From Alphaproteobacteria bacterium AO1-B (GTDB taxonomy: Bacteria; Pseudomonadota; Alphaproteobacteria; Rhizobiales; Stappiaceae): 64,000 nucleotides of DNA. Each line of letters begins with the position of its first letter. Positions within the stretch are counted from its first letter, which is position 1. Below, in pieces: positions 8,563 to 18,282 of this stretch. Both the position numbers and the translations under genes were made by a program. The notes under the pieces are model-generated. The model was not told the DNA's origin. It ran no database searches and worked only from the letters and a program-made list of their open reading frames with translations. The DNA is taken from NCBI GenBank assembly GCA_001890945.1, contig MLAX01000006.1:124001-188000 (forward strand). The letters run 5' to 3'.

Positions 8563-8868
8563 CTACGGATGAGGATCGGGATATCCGTGGCGCTCGGACA
8601 GCGCTTCCAGAATGGAATCCTTGTCGTCGATGAAACCGCCGTCGTCCAGGATCAGCACGGGCAGGCTCTGGTGGTCTTCCCCGAGAAGCTCAACAAGCTC
8701 CGCGCGCGGCCGGGGCCAGGCGATGCGCTTGACGTCCAGGTCCGCACCAAGATCGGGGAAGGACGCCAACACCCCTTCCATCAAGGCGCAGTGCCAGCAG
8801 TAGAATGTTGTGTCCGGATAGACCGGGTCTTCAAAGTCAGGGGTCAACAGGTACAGCGTGTCGGTCAT
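8563..8868 (-). CDS. DUF3088 thioredoxin-fold-like protein
   Basis: A 101-residue protein matching DUF3088, with the characteristic YCWHCALMEGVLASFP segment and the PDLGADLDVKRIAWPRPR and FIDDKDSILEALSERHG blocks. The CxxC (Cys-Trp-His-Cys) and the overall pattern resemble glutaredoxin or GST-N folds. Its start overlaps the stop of the deacetylase gene by 4 bases, making it the last gene of the seven-gene glycan operon. Confidence 0.85.
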   Translation of the reverse strand: MTDTLYLLTPDFEDPVYPDTTFYCWHCALMEGVLASFPDLGADLDVKRIAWPRPRAELVELLGEDHQSLPVLILDDGGFIDDKDSILEALSERHGYPDPHP

Positions 8869-9698
8869 TCGGCTGTGCCTTTTGATGGTTCAGCTACAGG
8901 AGTGCAGCCAAAAAGATCTTTCACCTCCGGCCACTCAGCCCCCGGGTGATGCGCGGCAATGGTGAGGAACTCTTGCAGGAAGTCCCAGCACCCCGCGTCA
9001 TGGACAAGGTGGTGGGTGAGGAGGCCAAGGGGTTCCTCCGGGTTGGTGCGGCGGCGGCAGAGCTCCAGATCGAACTTGCGGAAGGCGCTGCCCCAGCCGA
9101 TGAACCGGACTTGCCGTTTCCACTTGATGATGTCGACGTGGCACTGGACCTGATGGGCCTTCGGGAAATTGTGCCAGGTGAAGGTGGACAGGCCCGGCAA
9201 GCCGAGGCCGGGCAGGGCGCGTGAAACCTCCGGAGAAATCCGGTTCCAGGGCGGCACGATCGCGGGGATGAATTTTTTACCAAAGAGCTGTTCCAGTTTG
9301 GCCTTGCCTTCGGTCAGTTGTGCACCGAGTTCCTCAAGATCACGACGGAACCCGAGTTCGGCAGCTCGTTCGCCCAAATCCTTGCGCTGGAAGTTCTTGT
9401 GTTGCCAGCCGTGTTGCAGAACCGGGGCGTGGCGCTCGTTCTCCAGCCGGTCCGCCAGGGCCGCAGTTGCCTGTTTCGGGATCACCGCGAGGGCGACATC
9501 GACATCATGGGTGTTGGCAAGGTCGAGCAACTGTTCCAACTGCGGTGTCGGCTCGATCGCATCATCATCGCGCCACCAGAACCGGACCTTGCGGCCACGT
9601 TCGGCAAACCAGTCGAGGTGCGTGGTCAAAGATGCCTTGAAGCGATCAAGATCGTAGGGGGACGAGGGTTCTGTCACAGGGTTTCCAAGTAGACTCAC
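8865..9698 (-). CDS. Polysaccharide deacetylase family protein
   Basis: A 277-residue cytoplasmic protein (no signal peptide) with NodB-homology features: the acidic metal motif WRDDDA at residues 42-47, HGWQH at 96-100, and PPWNRI. It likely removes an acyl group from a sugar or is a related carbohydrate esterase. The GTG start overlaps the methyltransferase stop (GTGA), so translation is coupled. Lack of a secretion signal points to action on an intracellular glycan precursor. Confidence 0.8.
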   Translation of the reverse strand: MSLLGNPVTEPSSPYDLDRFKASLTTHLDWFAERGRKVRFWWRDDDAIEPTPQLEQLLDLANTHDVDVALAVIPKQATAALADRLENERHAPVLQHGWQHKNFQRKDLGERAAELGFRRDLEELGAQLTEGKAKLEQLFGKKFIPAIVPPWNRISPEVSRALPGLGLPGLSTFTWHNFPKAHQVQCHVDIIKWKRQVRFIGWGSAFRKFDLELCRRRTNPEEPLGLLTHHLVHDAGCWDFLQEFLTIAAHHPGAEWPEVKDLFGCTPVAEPSKGTAE

Positions 9699-10495
9699 GG
9701 CGCATCGGCGGTGAACAGAAAATAGCTGATGGTCGCAAAGATCGCATCCTGCGCCTTGAGGTCATCGAGTTCGGTTTGCCAGACTTCGTTTTCGCTGGTG
9801 GATATCTTGCCGGCCTCAAGAGCGTTGACGGCAAGGCTTGAGAAGTAGCTTGCCGCGAGCTCCTGCGGAAAGATCAGCGCACGCGAGGAAATCTTGATGT
9901 TGGCGAAGCCCAGCCTTTCAAGCGCCACCTTCAGTGAACCGGGCAAAAAGCTGTTTTCAACGGCGGTCTTAATCTCATGGTCCAGAACACGGCGGGTGAG
10001 CGCCCGGTCCGATATATTGATCGTGTTGGTGGAAAAGTCCGGTTCGATCAGGGCGATCTTTCCGGAGGGTTTGAGCACTCGGCGCATCTCGGAAAGCGCG
10101 GCGCTGACTTTGCTCAAATAGATCAGGATCCGTTCGGCACGGACACAGTCGAAGCTGTTGTCGCCATAGGGCAGAGCGGTTGCATCGCCAGTCTGATAGT
10201 CGATTGACTGTCCGGCAGATTCCGCGCGCCGCTGCGCTTCCTTGATGAAGTCGGCGCTCTTGTCGAGGCCGTGCACTTTGCCTTTCGCGCCTGCCGCTTC
10301 GGCGAGGCGCCGGGTTTCCAGGCCAAAACCGCAGCCGACATCGAGAATGGATTTGCCTTCAGCCACACCGCCGCGGGTACGGGCAAGCTCCTTGAGTTCC
10401 TGAAGCTCGGCGATCCCGTCAAAGGCCTCCAAGGCGGAGATGTAGGCGTTGACACTGTCGACGTCGTTCAAGGCTTTGAACTTGCTCAATTCCAT
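9695..10495 (-). CDS. Class I SAM-dependent methyltransferase
   Basis: A 266-residue methyltransferase with motif I ILDVGCGFGLETRRLAEAAG, motif II GLDKS, the motif ALPYGDNSFDCVRAERIL, and LKPSGKIALIEPD. The ATG at 10495 has AGGGAGA seven bases upstream and is preferred to the longer frame from 10543. It sits inside the glycosyltransferase operon, so a sugar or lipid-linked glycan is a reasonable substrate (inference). Confidence 0.88.
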   Translation of the reverse strand: MELSKFKALNDVDSVNAYISALEAFDGIAELQELKELARTRGGVAEGKSILDVGCGFGLETRRLAEAAGAKGKVHGLDKSADFIKEAQRRAESAGQSIDYQTGDATALPYGDNSFDCVRAERILIYLSKVSAALSEMRRVLKPSGKIALIEPDFSTNTINISDRALTRRVLDHEIKTAVENSFLPGSLKVALERLGFANIKISSRALIFPQELAASYFSSLAVNALEAGKISTSENEVWQTELDDLKAQDAIFATISYFLFTADAP

Positions 10496-10553
10496 GACCT
10501 GTTCTCCCTGGGTGCCGACGGTTTCGAAAGGTGACCGGTTCACAATGCGATGG

Positions 10554-11711
10554 TCAAGCTTCCCGTGCCTTGAGCAAATCCATCAGAATGTCCGCGCTGC
10601 GGTCCGCACCGCCCAGAAGCACCTCGTGAGAACTGCGCGGCAAGGCCAAAGCATCGTCAGCCGCTGCTGCCAGCCGTTCTGGCGTTAGCATGTCCTCGCT
10701 GGCGACGACAACGCGGCCATGGTTGGCCAACGCCTTCGCGCGCTGCTCCTGTTCGGTCTCCGTTGCGAGCGCAAACGGGACAATCACGGAGGGCACCCCG
10801 GCTTCCAGAACATCCAGAACGGTATTGTAGCCGCCCTGACTGATCGACAGCCGTGCGCGGTTCAAAAGGCCCGGAAAATCGGGCCGTGCCCGTTCCACGA
10901 TGACCCCTTCGCCCGCGCGGGCCTTGTAGGCCTGAAACTCGTCTTCCGGCACATTGTGACCGGCGAGCACCCGCCAGGTGCAGTCTTCGGCGCGCCGGGA
11001 CAGGGGACGGGCATCAATGGCGGCGCTCAAGAGGCTTTCGGACATGGCCCCGCCGCCACAGGAGACAACAACCTCGTCCTCGCCGTCGCCTTCCGGCGGC
11101 TCGGGACGATCGCCCTCGCGGACCACATAGCCGGTGTAGGCCAGAAGATCCTCGATCTTGTGGGCAAACGGGAAACTGTCGGCCAGAGTGATGAAATCCG
11201 GGTCGGCGTGGATCAGCACCTTGTCGAAATAGTCGCGCGCCTTGTCCGCCATCCATTCCTCTTTCCAGAGCTGCTGCTTGGGGACCAGAATGTCGCGGAT
11301 GGAGCTTGCGATGGTGGGCGGGTTGGCCCGCGCCTTGGCCGTGTCCATCAGGACCGAGAGTTCGAATTCGAACTGCCGGCGCCCAAAAGGATAAGTTTCG
11401 GTCAGCAGAAGATCGTAGGGCTTGGCGGCAAAGGCCTTCAGCGTTTCGGCTGTGCGCATGGCGCGCCAGTCGTCGTCCAGATCCTTGCCGTCCAACGTGA
11501 TCAACCGCGAAAATTCCGCGTTTGCCGTCTTGGCGCCAGGAAGTTCCAGAACCTCCAGTCCTTCGACATCCAGTGTCGGCGGGATCTGGTTGCCGGAGGC
11601 CAGCGTCACGTCCACGCCGCGCTCTGCGAGTTTCTTGCCGATCGCCGTTGCTCGGACCACATGGCCCGTCCCCAGAAGATGTTGGACATAGATGAAAGCA
11701 GTCAGCGGCAT
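10554..11711 (-). CDS. MurG-like (GT28-type) glycosyltransferase
   Basis: A 385-residue GT-B protein. Its N-terminus has YVQHLLGTGHVVRATAIG, a glycine loop like that of MurG and COG4671 proteins. The C-terminal half carries VVSCGGGAMSE and ISQGGYNTVLDVLEAGVPSVIVPF, the nucleotide-sugar-binding region. The ATG at 11711 lies 5 bases after the preceding gene. It is one of two MurG-like enzymes in this operon. Confidence 0.85.
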   Translation of the reverse strand: MPLTAFIYVQHLLGTGHVVRATAIGKKLAERGVDVTLASGNQIPPTLDVEGLEVLELPGAKTANAEFSRLITLDGKDLDDDWRAMRTAETLKAFAAKPYDLLLTETYPFGRRQFEFELSVLMDTAKARANPPTIASSIRDILVPKQQLWKEEWMADKARDYFDKVLIHADPDFITLADSFPFAHKIEDLLAYTGYVVREGDRPEPPEGDGEDEVVVSCGGGAMSESLLSAAIDARPLSRRAEDCTWRVLAGHNVPEDEFQAYKARAGEGVIVERARPDFPGLLNRARLSISQGGYNTVLDVLEAGVPSVIVPFALATETEQEQRAKALANHGRVVVASEDMLTPERLAAAADDALALPRSSHEVLLGGADRSADILMDLLKAREA

Positions 11712-11716
11712 GATGA

Positions 11717-12862
11717 TCAAAGATCCCCGGATCGGTCGGACGAGCGTTTGTAGTGGTCTAGTGCGCAATTCAGAAAGGCGTCAAGGCGCTGGGCCCCTGC
11801 ATCCAGAGAATGCGTGGCAAACATACGGGCTCTTGCGGCTTCTCCAAACGCCCGGACCCGCTCCGGATCGGTCAGCAGTTGGCGCAGTCTTTCAGAAAAG
11901 GCTGGCGCATCGCCTTCCGGTGCAAGCAGGCCAGTCGAGCCGTTTGCCACGATTTCCGGTACGCCAAGCGCATCGCCGGCAACAACGCCAAGGCCGGAGG
12001 CCTGGGCTTCCAAAAGCACGAAACCGAAGCTCTCGCGGATCGCAGGCCAGACAAATAGGTCGTGCTTGGGATATTCCGCTATGACTTGTTCCGGCGGCAA
12101 GGCTCCCAGCCAGGTAATTCTGTCCTTGGGAAGCTGGTCCAAAATCGCATCACGGTTTGGCCCATCGCCAATGATGGTCAGATGCCACGGCAGGTCGATC
12201 AGCTGCCTGAGGGCAGCTGCCAGAACTTCGTAGGACGCCGTCTTGTCACCCTCGCGCATCATGCCGACCGCCAGCAGTTTTATAGGAGGCTGCGGGAGGG
12301 GGCGCGTGGATTGGGGCTTCGCAAATACCGAAAGATCCAGAAAGGGAAGAACCGTGCGCAGCCGTTGCGCCGGATCTGTTCCAGTTTCCTCAAAAAACGG
12401 CAGCAGCCGATCCCGGTCCCAGTCATGGAGAGCGGCGATTCCGTTAGCGCGCGCCAAGGCGTCATCGGCACCCTGAAACCCCACGGCCCAGGGGCCTGTG
12501 CGCCGTTTGCGCGCCCGGCTCGCCTCAATCACGGCGTAGGGAATGCCAAACCGGTCTGCCAGCGCTGGTCCAATCCAGTCCGGGGCCTTGTGATAAAGGT
12601 GATAGGTCAGAAAAATGTCCGGCCGGTAGCCTTCGGTTTCCCAGGTATCCCCAACGCGCTCTGCTTCTTGCAAGGCAGTCGATTTGACGGACAGAAGTTC
12701 GGCATCACCGCCGTCCTTGCGCCAGGCCCGGAAGCGGGTTGCTGTGCGGACGTTGTGCCCGCCAAACTCCAGCGCCTTCACGATCAGACGGCCCATGGTG
12801 CGATCGCCGGAGGGCGTTGGATCGTCCAGCGGCTTCATCGGGGCTGTGAAGGCGATCTTCAC
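11717..12862 (-). CDS. GT4-family glycosyltransferase
   Basis: A 381-residue GT-B enzyme that starts MKIAFTAPMKPLDDPTPSGDR, the donor/acceptor glycine loop. The C-terminal GT4 signature follows: LLAVGMM, IIGDGPNR, FVWPAIRESFGFVLLEAQASGLGVVAGD, with the E-x7-E motif. It acts in the cytoplasm on nucleotide sugars. It has no membrane helices, and neighbouring genes are separated by 5 and 26 bases. Confidence 0.88.
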   Translation of the reverse strand: MKIAFTAPMKPLDDPTPSGDRTMGRLIVKALEFGGHNVRTATRFRAWRKDGGDAELLSVKSTALQEAERVGDTWETEGYRPDIFLTYHLYHKAPDWIGPALADRFGIPYAVIEASRARKRRTGPWAVGFQGADDALARANGIAALHDWDRDRLLPFFEETGTDPAQRLRTVLPFLDLSVFAKPQSTRPLPQPPIKLLAVGMMREGDKTASYEVLAAALRQLIDLPWHLTIIGDGPNRDAILDQLPKDRITWLGALPPEQVIAEYPKHDLFVWPAIRESFGFVLLEAQASGLGVVAGDALGVPEIVANGSTGLLAPEGDAPAFSERLRQLLTDPERVRAFGEAARARMFATHSLDAGAQRLDAFLNCALDHYKRSSDRSGDL

Positions 12863-12888
12863 GTGAAGACCTCAAATCTCATAATGCG

Positions 12889-14109
12889 TTACAACAACTT
12901 GCGGAATTTCTCCGCCAAATGATCGAGGCCTGGCTCGGTCGCGAAATTTGTCCGAACATTGTTGGCCGACGCTTTGCCAAGCCGGTCCCGCTCACCCGGA
13001 TTTTTAATCAGGTCTTCCAGTGCCTTGGCAAGGGTCTTGGAATCGGCAGGCGGGACAAGACGCCCTGTCTCGCCATCGGTGATCAGCTCCGGAATGGCCG
13101 AAACACTTGTCGACAGGCAGCAAATTCCCATGGACTGGGCTTCGACCAGCACGTTCGGAATGCCGTCCCGGTCACCGGATTTGGTGAGTTTGGAGGGCAG
13201 AACAAAAAGGTCCGCCTTCTGACAGGAGCTGATGACTTCTTCACGCGGCTGAGCTCCGCGCCATGTGATTTTGTCGCCCAAGCCGAGACGGTCCGCACGT
13301 TCCTTCAATTTCTCAGAAAGGGCTCCTCCACCGATATGCGTGAAGTGCCAGTTGAGGTCTTCGGGAAGTTTTGAGAGGGCAGTCAGAAGATCATTGTAGC
13401 CCTTTTTTTCCACCGCCCGGCCAACGGAAATCAATTGAACCGGAGCGCCGCTGCCGTCCTTGTTGGACGGTTCCTCGGAGGGCATTGGAAAGCAGCAAAA
13501 ATCCAGGCCGTGATAGACCAGCTCAACCTTGTCCGGATTTCTGCAAAGGCTTTTCAGGTACTTCGCGTTGACGCCGGTACAGGTCACGCCCCACTCAGCA
13601 TCATCAAGTTTCGTTCGCAGATCCCATTCCGGGCTGGTCCAGATGTCCTTGGCATGGGCGGAAAAGGACCAGCGACGGCCAGACAAATGCGCTGCGTAGC
13701 GCGAAGCCGAGCAAGGTGTGTGCAGATAATGGGTGTGGATCCAGGTGATGTCCTCGGGCAGTTCATGCGCGAACACGCAGCCCTGCGCCCAGCGGCGTTG
13801 CCGGTTGGCGTTGCTTTCGCGGGCGAAATCCGCATCAAACAGTGCCTTCGCCGCTTCATAGGTCGGTTGCGCTTCGGCCCACTTTTTCGCGTGGGCAACA
13901 CGCGCGGGATCGTCTTTCACGTATTCGGGCAAGTACATGACTTCCGCCGAGATCTGGCGGTGCAGGTCATGAATATAAGGATCATAGGGCTGGCGAAGGG
14001 CGACGATCAGAAAGTCGATGCCCCGCCGTTCCAGGCCAAGAATTTCCTGGGCAATAAAGGTTTCGGAAAGGCGTGGATAGCCTTTCATCACAACAGCAAT
14101 TCGGGACAT
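12889..14109 (-). CDS. GT4-family glycosyltransferase
   Basis: A 406-residue GT-B glycosyltransferase. The N-terminus (VVMKGYPRLSETFIAQEILGLE) is the pattern of exopolysaccharide or colanic-acid transferases. The C-terminal half has LISVGRAVEKKGYNDLL, HIGGG and SKLTKSGDRDGIPNVLVEAQSMG, the GT4 catalytic E-x7-E region. It is in the middle of the leftward glycan operon. Confidence 0.9.
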   Translation of the reverse strand: MSRIAVVMKGYPRLSETFIAQEILGLERRGIDFLIVALRQPYDPYIHDLHRQISAEVMYLPEYVKDDPARVAHAKKWAEAQPTYEAAKALFDADFARESNANRQRRWAQGCVFAHELPEDITWIHTHYLHTPCSASRYAAHLSGRRWSFSAHAKDIWTSPEWDLRTKLDDAEWGVTCTGVNAKYLKSLCRNPDKVELVYHGLDFCCFPMPSEEPSNKDGSGAPVQLISVGRAVEKKGYNDLLTALSKLPEDLNWHFTHIGGGALSEKLKERADRLGLGDKITWRGAQPREEVISSCQKADLFVLPSKLTKSGDRDGIPNVLVEAQSMGICCLSTSVSAIPELITDGETGRLVPPADSKTLAKALEDLIKNPGERDRLGKASANNVRTNFATEPGLDHLAEKFRKLL

Positions 14110-14155
14110 TTGGTTGACTTCGGATCGACAGGATTAAACGGGGCGTGGGCAGCGG

Positions 14156-15373
14156 TTAGAAGTTTACCAGCTTGGGGGCAAGTGTTTCCTGCCGTTCAGC
14201 GAAGATGTCTCCGACGCGCTGGCCGATCGCGTCGAGACCGCCAAGCAGATTGTCGACACCAGCCGTGCTGGGTGGGGCCATTTGCGGCAGCTCCGACAAG
14301 GCTTCGGCCATCAGGTCGACATCCGGATACCGCTCAATCGGTAAAACCTTCAACAATTTGCTCTGCTCGGCGCGCTCCGCCCGGATAGCCTGTTCGCGGC
14401 GTGGCACCACACGCGGAACCATCAAAGTCGGTTTGTCGAAGGACAGGATCTCGCAGAAGGTGTTGTAGCCGCCCATGCCCACAATGGCCGTCGCGTTCGC
14501 GAGATACGGCTCAATCTGCGGCGTAAACCGCAACACTTCCACATCGCGAAGATGTTCTGCGCGTTCTGTAAAATCGGCCGCTGCCGCAGCCGGCATGAAC
14601 GGGCCAAGCACAATTAGTGCTGGGAACAGAGGGCGTTGCCGTGCCTCATAGGCACGCATGACCCAATCAACCATTTCAACGCCATCGCCGCCGCCGCCGG
14701 GCGTCACAAGGATGTAAGGCTCTTCTTCAAACGGCGCCGGTGCAGGCTGGTCTTCCGCCGACTTCGGCAAGCTGCGCCGCAGGTAGCCGGTGTAACGGAG
14801 CTTGTTCGTGATGGTAGGCGACACGTCCATGCCGTCGAGGGGGTTGCAAATGCCCTCAGGTCCATAGACCCAGATCTCGTCATAGAGATTTTCCAGGGCC
14901 GGATAGACGTTCTTGCGATCCCATTCTTCAGTGAGCGTCTCAGCGTCGTCCATGACATCACGCAAGCCGAGAACGAGGCGGGTATCCGTTTTCTTCAAGG
15001 CCTCCAGAGTGCCGAGCACTTCACCGCGCAGGCCAGTCGGTTCCTTGTCCACAATGAAAATGTCCGGATCAAAAACTTCTGCTGTGTGCTCAATGATCGA
15101 GGAGCGGATCGCGAGCGTCTGGTCGATATTGATGTGCAAGGACAGAGGTGTGTATTCGCCGTTGCGCAGTTTGATGACACCGGGAATGCGGACGAAATCG
15201 ACGCGGGAGCGGAATTCGAAGCTGCCGATGATCGGCGAGCCGGAGAGGATCAGGACAGACAGGGTGCTGAAGTCACCAACGAGGGATTGGGCAATTGCGC
15301 GGCAGCGGCGGAGATGTCCCAGCCCAAACGAGTCGTGGCTGTAAATCAGGATCTTCGGTGTCGTGGAACTCAT
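14156..15373 (-). CDS. COG4671-like predicted glycosyltransferase
   Basis: A 405-residue GT28-like protein. The opening ILIYSHDSFGLGHLRRCRAIA is the hallmark of the COG4671 'predicted glycosyltransferase' group; the C-terminal lobe has ILVTPGGGGDG and IVGMGGYNTFCEILSFDKPTLMVP. It is the first gene of the leftward operon, 230 bases from the divergent ABC gene. Substrates of this group are not known. Confidence 0.88.
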   Translation of the reverse strand: MSSTTPKILIYSHDSFGLGHLRRCRAIAQSLVGDFSTLSVLILSGSPIIGSFEFRSRVDFVRIPGVIKLRNGEYTPLSLHINIDQTLAIRSSIIEHTAEVFDPDIFIVDKEPTGLRGEVLGTLEALKKTDTRLVLGLRDVMDDAETLTEEWDRKNVYPALENLYDEIWVYGPEGICNPLDGMDVSPTITNKLRYTGYLRRSLPKSAEDQPAPAPFEEEPYILVTPGGGGDGVEMVDWVMRAYEARQRPLFPALIVLGPFMPAAAAADFTERAEHLRDVEVLRFTPQIEPYLANATAIVGMGGYNTFCEILSFDKPTLMVPRVVPRREQAIRAERAEQSKLLKVLPIERYPDVDLMAEALSELPQMAPPSTAGVDNLLGGLDAIGQRVGDIFAERQETLAPKLVNF

Positions 15374-15603
15374 ACTGCCCCTGGAATTGTAATGCGGCCC
15401 CGCAGGCTTTATGTCTCATAAGGGCCGCGGTTGTCACGTCCAGATATCAGATCATCGGATGACTATCGACAGGAAGCGGTTCAAAGATTTAAAGATTAAG
15501 TGGCAGGGACCGATCAGGGTTGGCGCGTTAATTTATTGTTTTTTGGTGTATCAACACCAACGCGCCTGCCGTAATGTTGTGCCGTACCAAGTCGGATAAG
15601 CTG

Positions 15604-18189
15604 ATGGAAAAAAGCCTTTTTAGCTTCATTTGGAAGTACAGCTCACGTCAGCAAATCTACATTCTCATGGTCACGGTGCTGACCTATCCCGTCATTTACA
15701 TCCTTCTTGAACTGCCGAAACTGATCATCAACGACGCCGTGGAAGGGGACAATTTTCCGCGGACATTTTTCGGCTTCGACTTCGATCAGATCCCGTATCT
15801 GATCCTTTTGTGCTGCACATTTCTTTTCCTGGTCGTCGTTTCCAACGGTCTGAAATTCTACCTTAATGTCTATAAGGGACGGCTTGGCGAACGGATGTTG
15901 CGCCGTCTGCGCTTTGAACTGTTTCAGCGTGTCTTGCGGTTTCGGCTGCCGCATTTCCGTAAAGTGAGCTCCGGCGAGATCATTCCGATGATCACGTCAG
16001 AGGTGGAAGATGTAGGCGGTTTCGTCGGCGAAGCGTTTTCACTGCCCGCCTATCAGGGCGGTATGCTGGTGGTCCAGCTCGGCTTCATTTTCATGCAGGA
16101 CCCATTGCTGGGCCTTGCAGCCGTCGCGTCCTATCCGGTTCAGGGCTATATCATTCCGATCTTGCAGCGGAAGGTTGCCCAGCTTTCCCGCAAGCGCGTG
16201 AAAAACATCCGGGTGATTGCCGACAAGGTGGGTGAAGGGATCACGGGCGTTGCGGAAATCCATGCCAACGATGCGTCCGCATGGCACTCGGCAGATCTCT
16301 CCGATCGCCTCTACGAGAACTTCAAGATCCGGTACGAAATTTATAACCGGAAGTATTTCATTAAGTTTCTCAATAACTTCATGAACCAACTGACGCCGTT
16401 CTTCTTCTACATGATCGGCGGGTATCTTGTGATCCAAGGCGACCTCAGCATGGGCGCTTTGCTCGCGGTGATCGCGGCCTACAAGGATCTCGCAGGCCCC
16501 TGGAAAGAGCTGCTCGCCTACTATCAGATGACGGTTGACGTTGGCATCAAGTACCAGACCGTTGTTGAGAACTTCGACCCGGTCGACATTCACGATACCG
16601 ATCGGCTGACCAATGATGAAACCGTGGATCTGAAAGGCGATGTGAAGTTTGAAAACGTCACGTTCTCCGGCGGCGCGGCTGGCCAGGAGGTGACGGATAT
16701 TACCTTGAAGGTACCGGAAGGAACGGCTTGTGCGGTGATGGGGCCGGATGGCTCCGGGCGGGCTGAAGTGTTGCAGCTTGCCGCCGGATTGGTTTCTCCT
16801 TTGACAGGTAAGGTCTATATCGGAGACCACGACCTAGATAAGCTGACGGATTCCACACTTGGCCGGGAGATCGCCTATGTCGGCGGCGCGGTGCACGTGT
16901 GGACCGGGACGATCCGCGAGAACCTTTATTACGGCCTCCGTCACCGGCCGTTGACGAAAGTCGAGCGCACGGGTGAGGAACTGAAGGTCTACAAACGCAG
17001 TCTGAGTGAGGCGGCCGAAACCAAAAATCCGTCCTACGACCTCGCCGCGGACTGGCACGACCTAAAAAAGGCCGGTGTCACCGATATTGACGCGCTTGAT
17101 TTGAAGGCACTTGAGCTTCTGGGAGCGGTCCAGCTGGATGCGGATATCTACCGTCTCGGCCTTCAATCGCGTTTTGATCCGTCCATGAACGATACGTTCG
17201 CCGAACGCATCTTGAACGTCCGCAAGGAATTGGTCGCCCGGATCGCGGCCGACCCGACCCTTGCGGGCCTTGTGGAGTTGTGGGATCCGTCCACCTTCAA
17301 CGCCAGCGCCAGCCTTGCTGACAACCTGTTCTTCGCCGTGCCGTCCGATGCGGAAATCACGATGGATCAGGTGCCGGATTTGCCGGTCGTGAAGAGCTTC
17401 CTGTCGAGCAATGGATTCGACAAAAAGCTACAGGATATTGGGGTCCAGATTGCAGAAACCATGCTGGAGCTCTTCTCCAACGTTTCGGGCAGCAGTGGCC
17501 TGCTTGGGTCCTATTCCTTCATCACGCAGGAAGAATTGCCCGAGTTTGAACGCATGGTGCGTATTGCCCGGTCTGGACAAACCCGGCCCGGCCTCTCGGA
17601 AAACGACAAGTCACGCCTCACGGGCCTCGCGTTCAAACTGGTACCAGCCCGTCACCGCTTGGGCGTGATGACGGATGAACTCAAGGCCGAAATTATTGCA
17701 GCCCGCGCAAAGTTCCTGGAGACCGTCGTCAAGGACAACGATGAGTTCCTTGCCTTCGATCCGGAAGTCTATCTGCCGCCGCTGACGATTGAAGACAATC
17801 TTCTCTTCGGCCGTCCGCGTGTCGATCGGCGTGACGCACGCCGGCGCATCGACGCCGTTATCCGCTCAATTGTGGAAGAGACCGGCCTGCGCCAACCGAT
17901 CATCTTTGCTGGCTTTGGGTTCCATGTCGGCGTTTCAGGGTCGCGGTTGTCCGCGGGCCAGCGCCGACGGATTGCGCTTGTCCGCGGCCTTCTGAAAAAC
18001 GCGCCGACAACCATTCTCGATGATGTCGCGACCGGTATGACGGAGGAAGACAAGGCCTTGCGCGAAAACCTCAGGAGCATATTGTCCGGAAGGACGCTTC
18101 TGTTCGGGACTTCCAACGCAGATATCGCCGCTGAATTCGAGCATCGCTACACCCTAGATCAGGGGCGGCTGTCGGAGAGTGAAACATAA
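15604..18189 (+). CDS. Atypical ABC transporter: membrane domain plus split, degenerate ATPase domain
   Basis: An 861-residue protein. Residues about 10-310 are an exporter-type six-helix transmembrane domain. The nucleotide-binding domain is abnormal. The P-loop is GPDGSGRA at 380-387 (Lys to Arg, Ser/Thr to Ala) and the Q-loop glutamine is missing (IAYVGGAV). The LSAGQ signature lies at 782, about 400 residues after the P-loop instead of the usual 100, and Walker B reads ILDD with Asp in place of the catalytic Glu (806-807). The large insert holds two further copies of the post-Q-loop pattern DNL-x-F (near 573 and 731, the first being ENLYYG near 437). It may be a non-hydrolysing or regulatory ABC protein. 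The ATG at 15604 is chosen over one ten codons upstream. Confidence 0.8.
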   Translation: MEKSLFSFIWKYSSRQQIYILMVTVLTYPVIYILLELPKLIINDAVEGDNFPRTFFGFDFDQIPYLILLCCTFLFLVVVSNGLKFYLNVYKGRLGERMLRRLRFELFQRVLRFRLPHFRKVSSGEIIPMITSEVEDVGGFVGEAFSLPAYQGGMLVVQLGFIFMQDPLLGLAAVASYPVQGYIIPILQRKVAQLSRKRVKNIRVIADKVGEGITGVAEIHANDASAWHSADLSDRLYENFKIRYEIYNRKYFIKFLNNFMNQLTPFFFYMIGGYLVIQGDLSMGALLAVIAAYKDLAGPWKELLAYYQMTVDVGIKYQTVVENFDPVDIHDTDRLTNDETVDLKGDVKFENVTFSGGAAGQEVTDITLKVPEGTACAVMGPDGSGRAEVLQLAAGLVSPLTGKVYIGDHDLDKLTDSTLGREIAYVGGAVHVWTGTIRENLYYGLRHRPLTKVERTGEELKVYKRSLSEAAETKNPSYDLAADWHDLKKAGVTDIDALDLKALELLGAVQLDADIYRLGLQSRFDPSMNDTFAERILNVRKELVARIAADPTLAGLVELWDPSTFNASASLADNLFFAVPSDAEITMDQVPDLPVVKSFLSSNGFDKKLQDIGVQIAETMLELFSNVSGSSGLLGSYSFITQEELPEFERMVRIARSGQTRPGLSENDKSRLTGLAFKLVPARHRLGVMTDELKAEIIAARAKFLETVVKDNDEFLAFDPEVYLPPLTIEDNLLFGRPRVDRRDARRRIDAVIRSIVEETGLRQPIIFAGFGFHVGVSGSRLSAGQRRRIALVRGLLKNAPTTILDDVATGMTEEDKALRENLRSILSGRTLLFGTSNADIAAEFEHRYTLDQGRLSESET

Positions 18190-18252
18190 TAATAAGCCGA
18201 ACAGGCAGTCATACGGCTGAACAGGCCGGTACCAAGGGGAATAACACGAAAA

Positions 18253-18270
18253 GAGCCGCTCAACCGGCTC
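18253..18270 (+). promoter_or_regulatory. Hairpin abutting a start region
   Basis: GAGCCG / CGGCTC with a 6-base loop ends directly before the ATG at 18271. It leaves no Shine-Dalgarno for that ATG, which favours the GTG at 18283 (GGAGA five bases upstream) as the real start. It may modulate translation of the cyclic-nucleotide-binding protein or weakly attenuate read-through from the ABC gene. Confidence 0.45.
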
Positions 18271-18282
18271 ATGGAGACAAAT

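Noticed and set aside
10719..11753. 344-residue plus-strand frame opposite the MurG-like glycosyltransferase
   Set aside because: It is a shadow of the real minus-strand gene, which has clear GT motifs; the plus frame has none and unnatural composition.
13435..14388. 317-residue plus-strand frame opposite glycosyltransferases
   Set aside because: It crosses the gap between two well-supported minus-strand genes and has no recognisable features.
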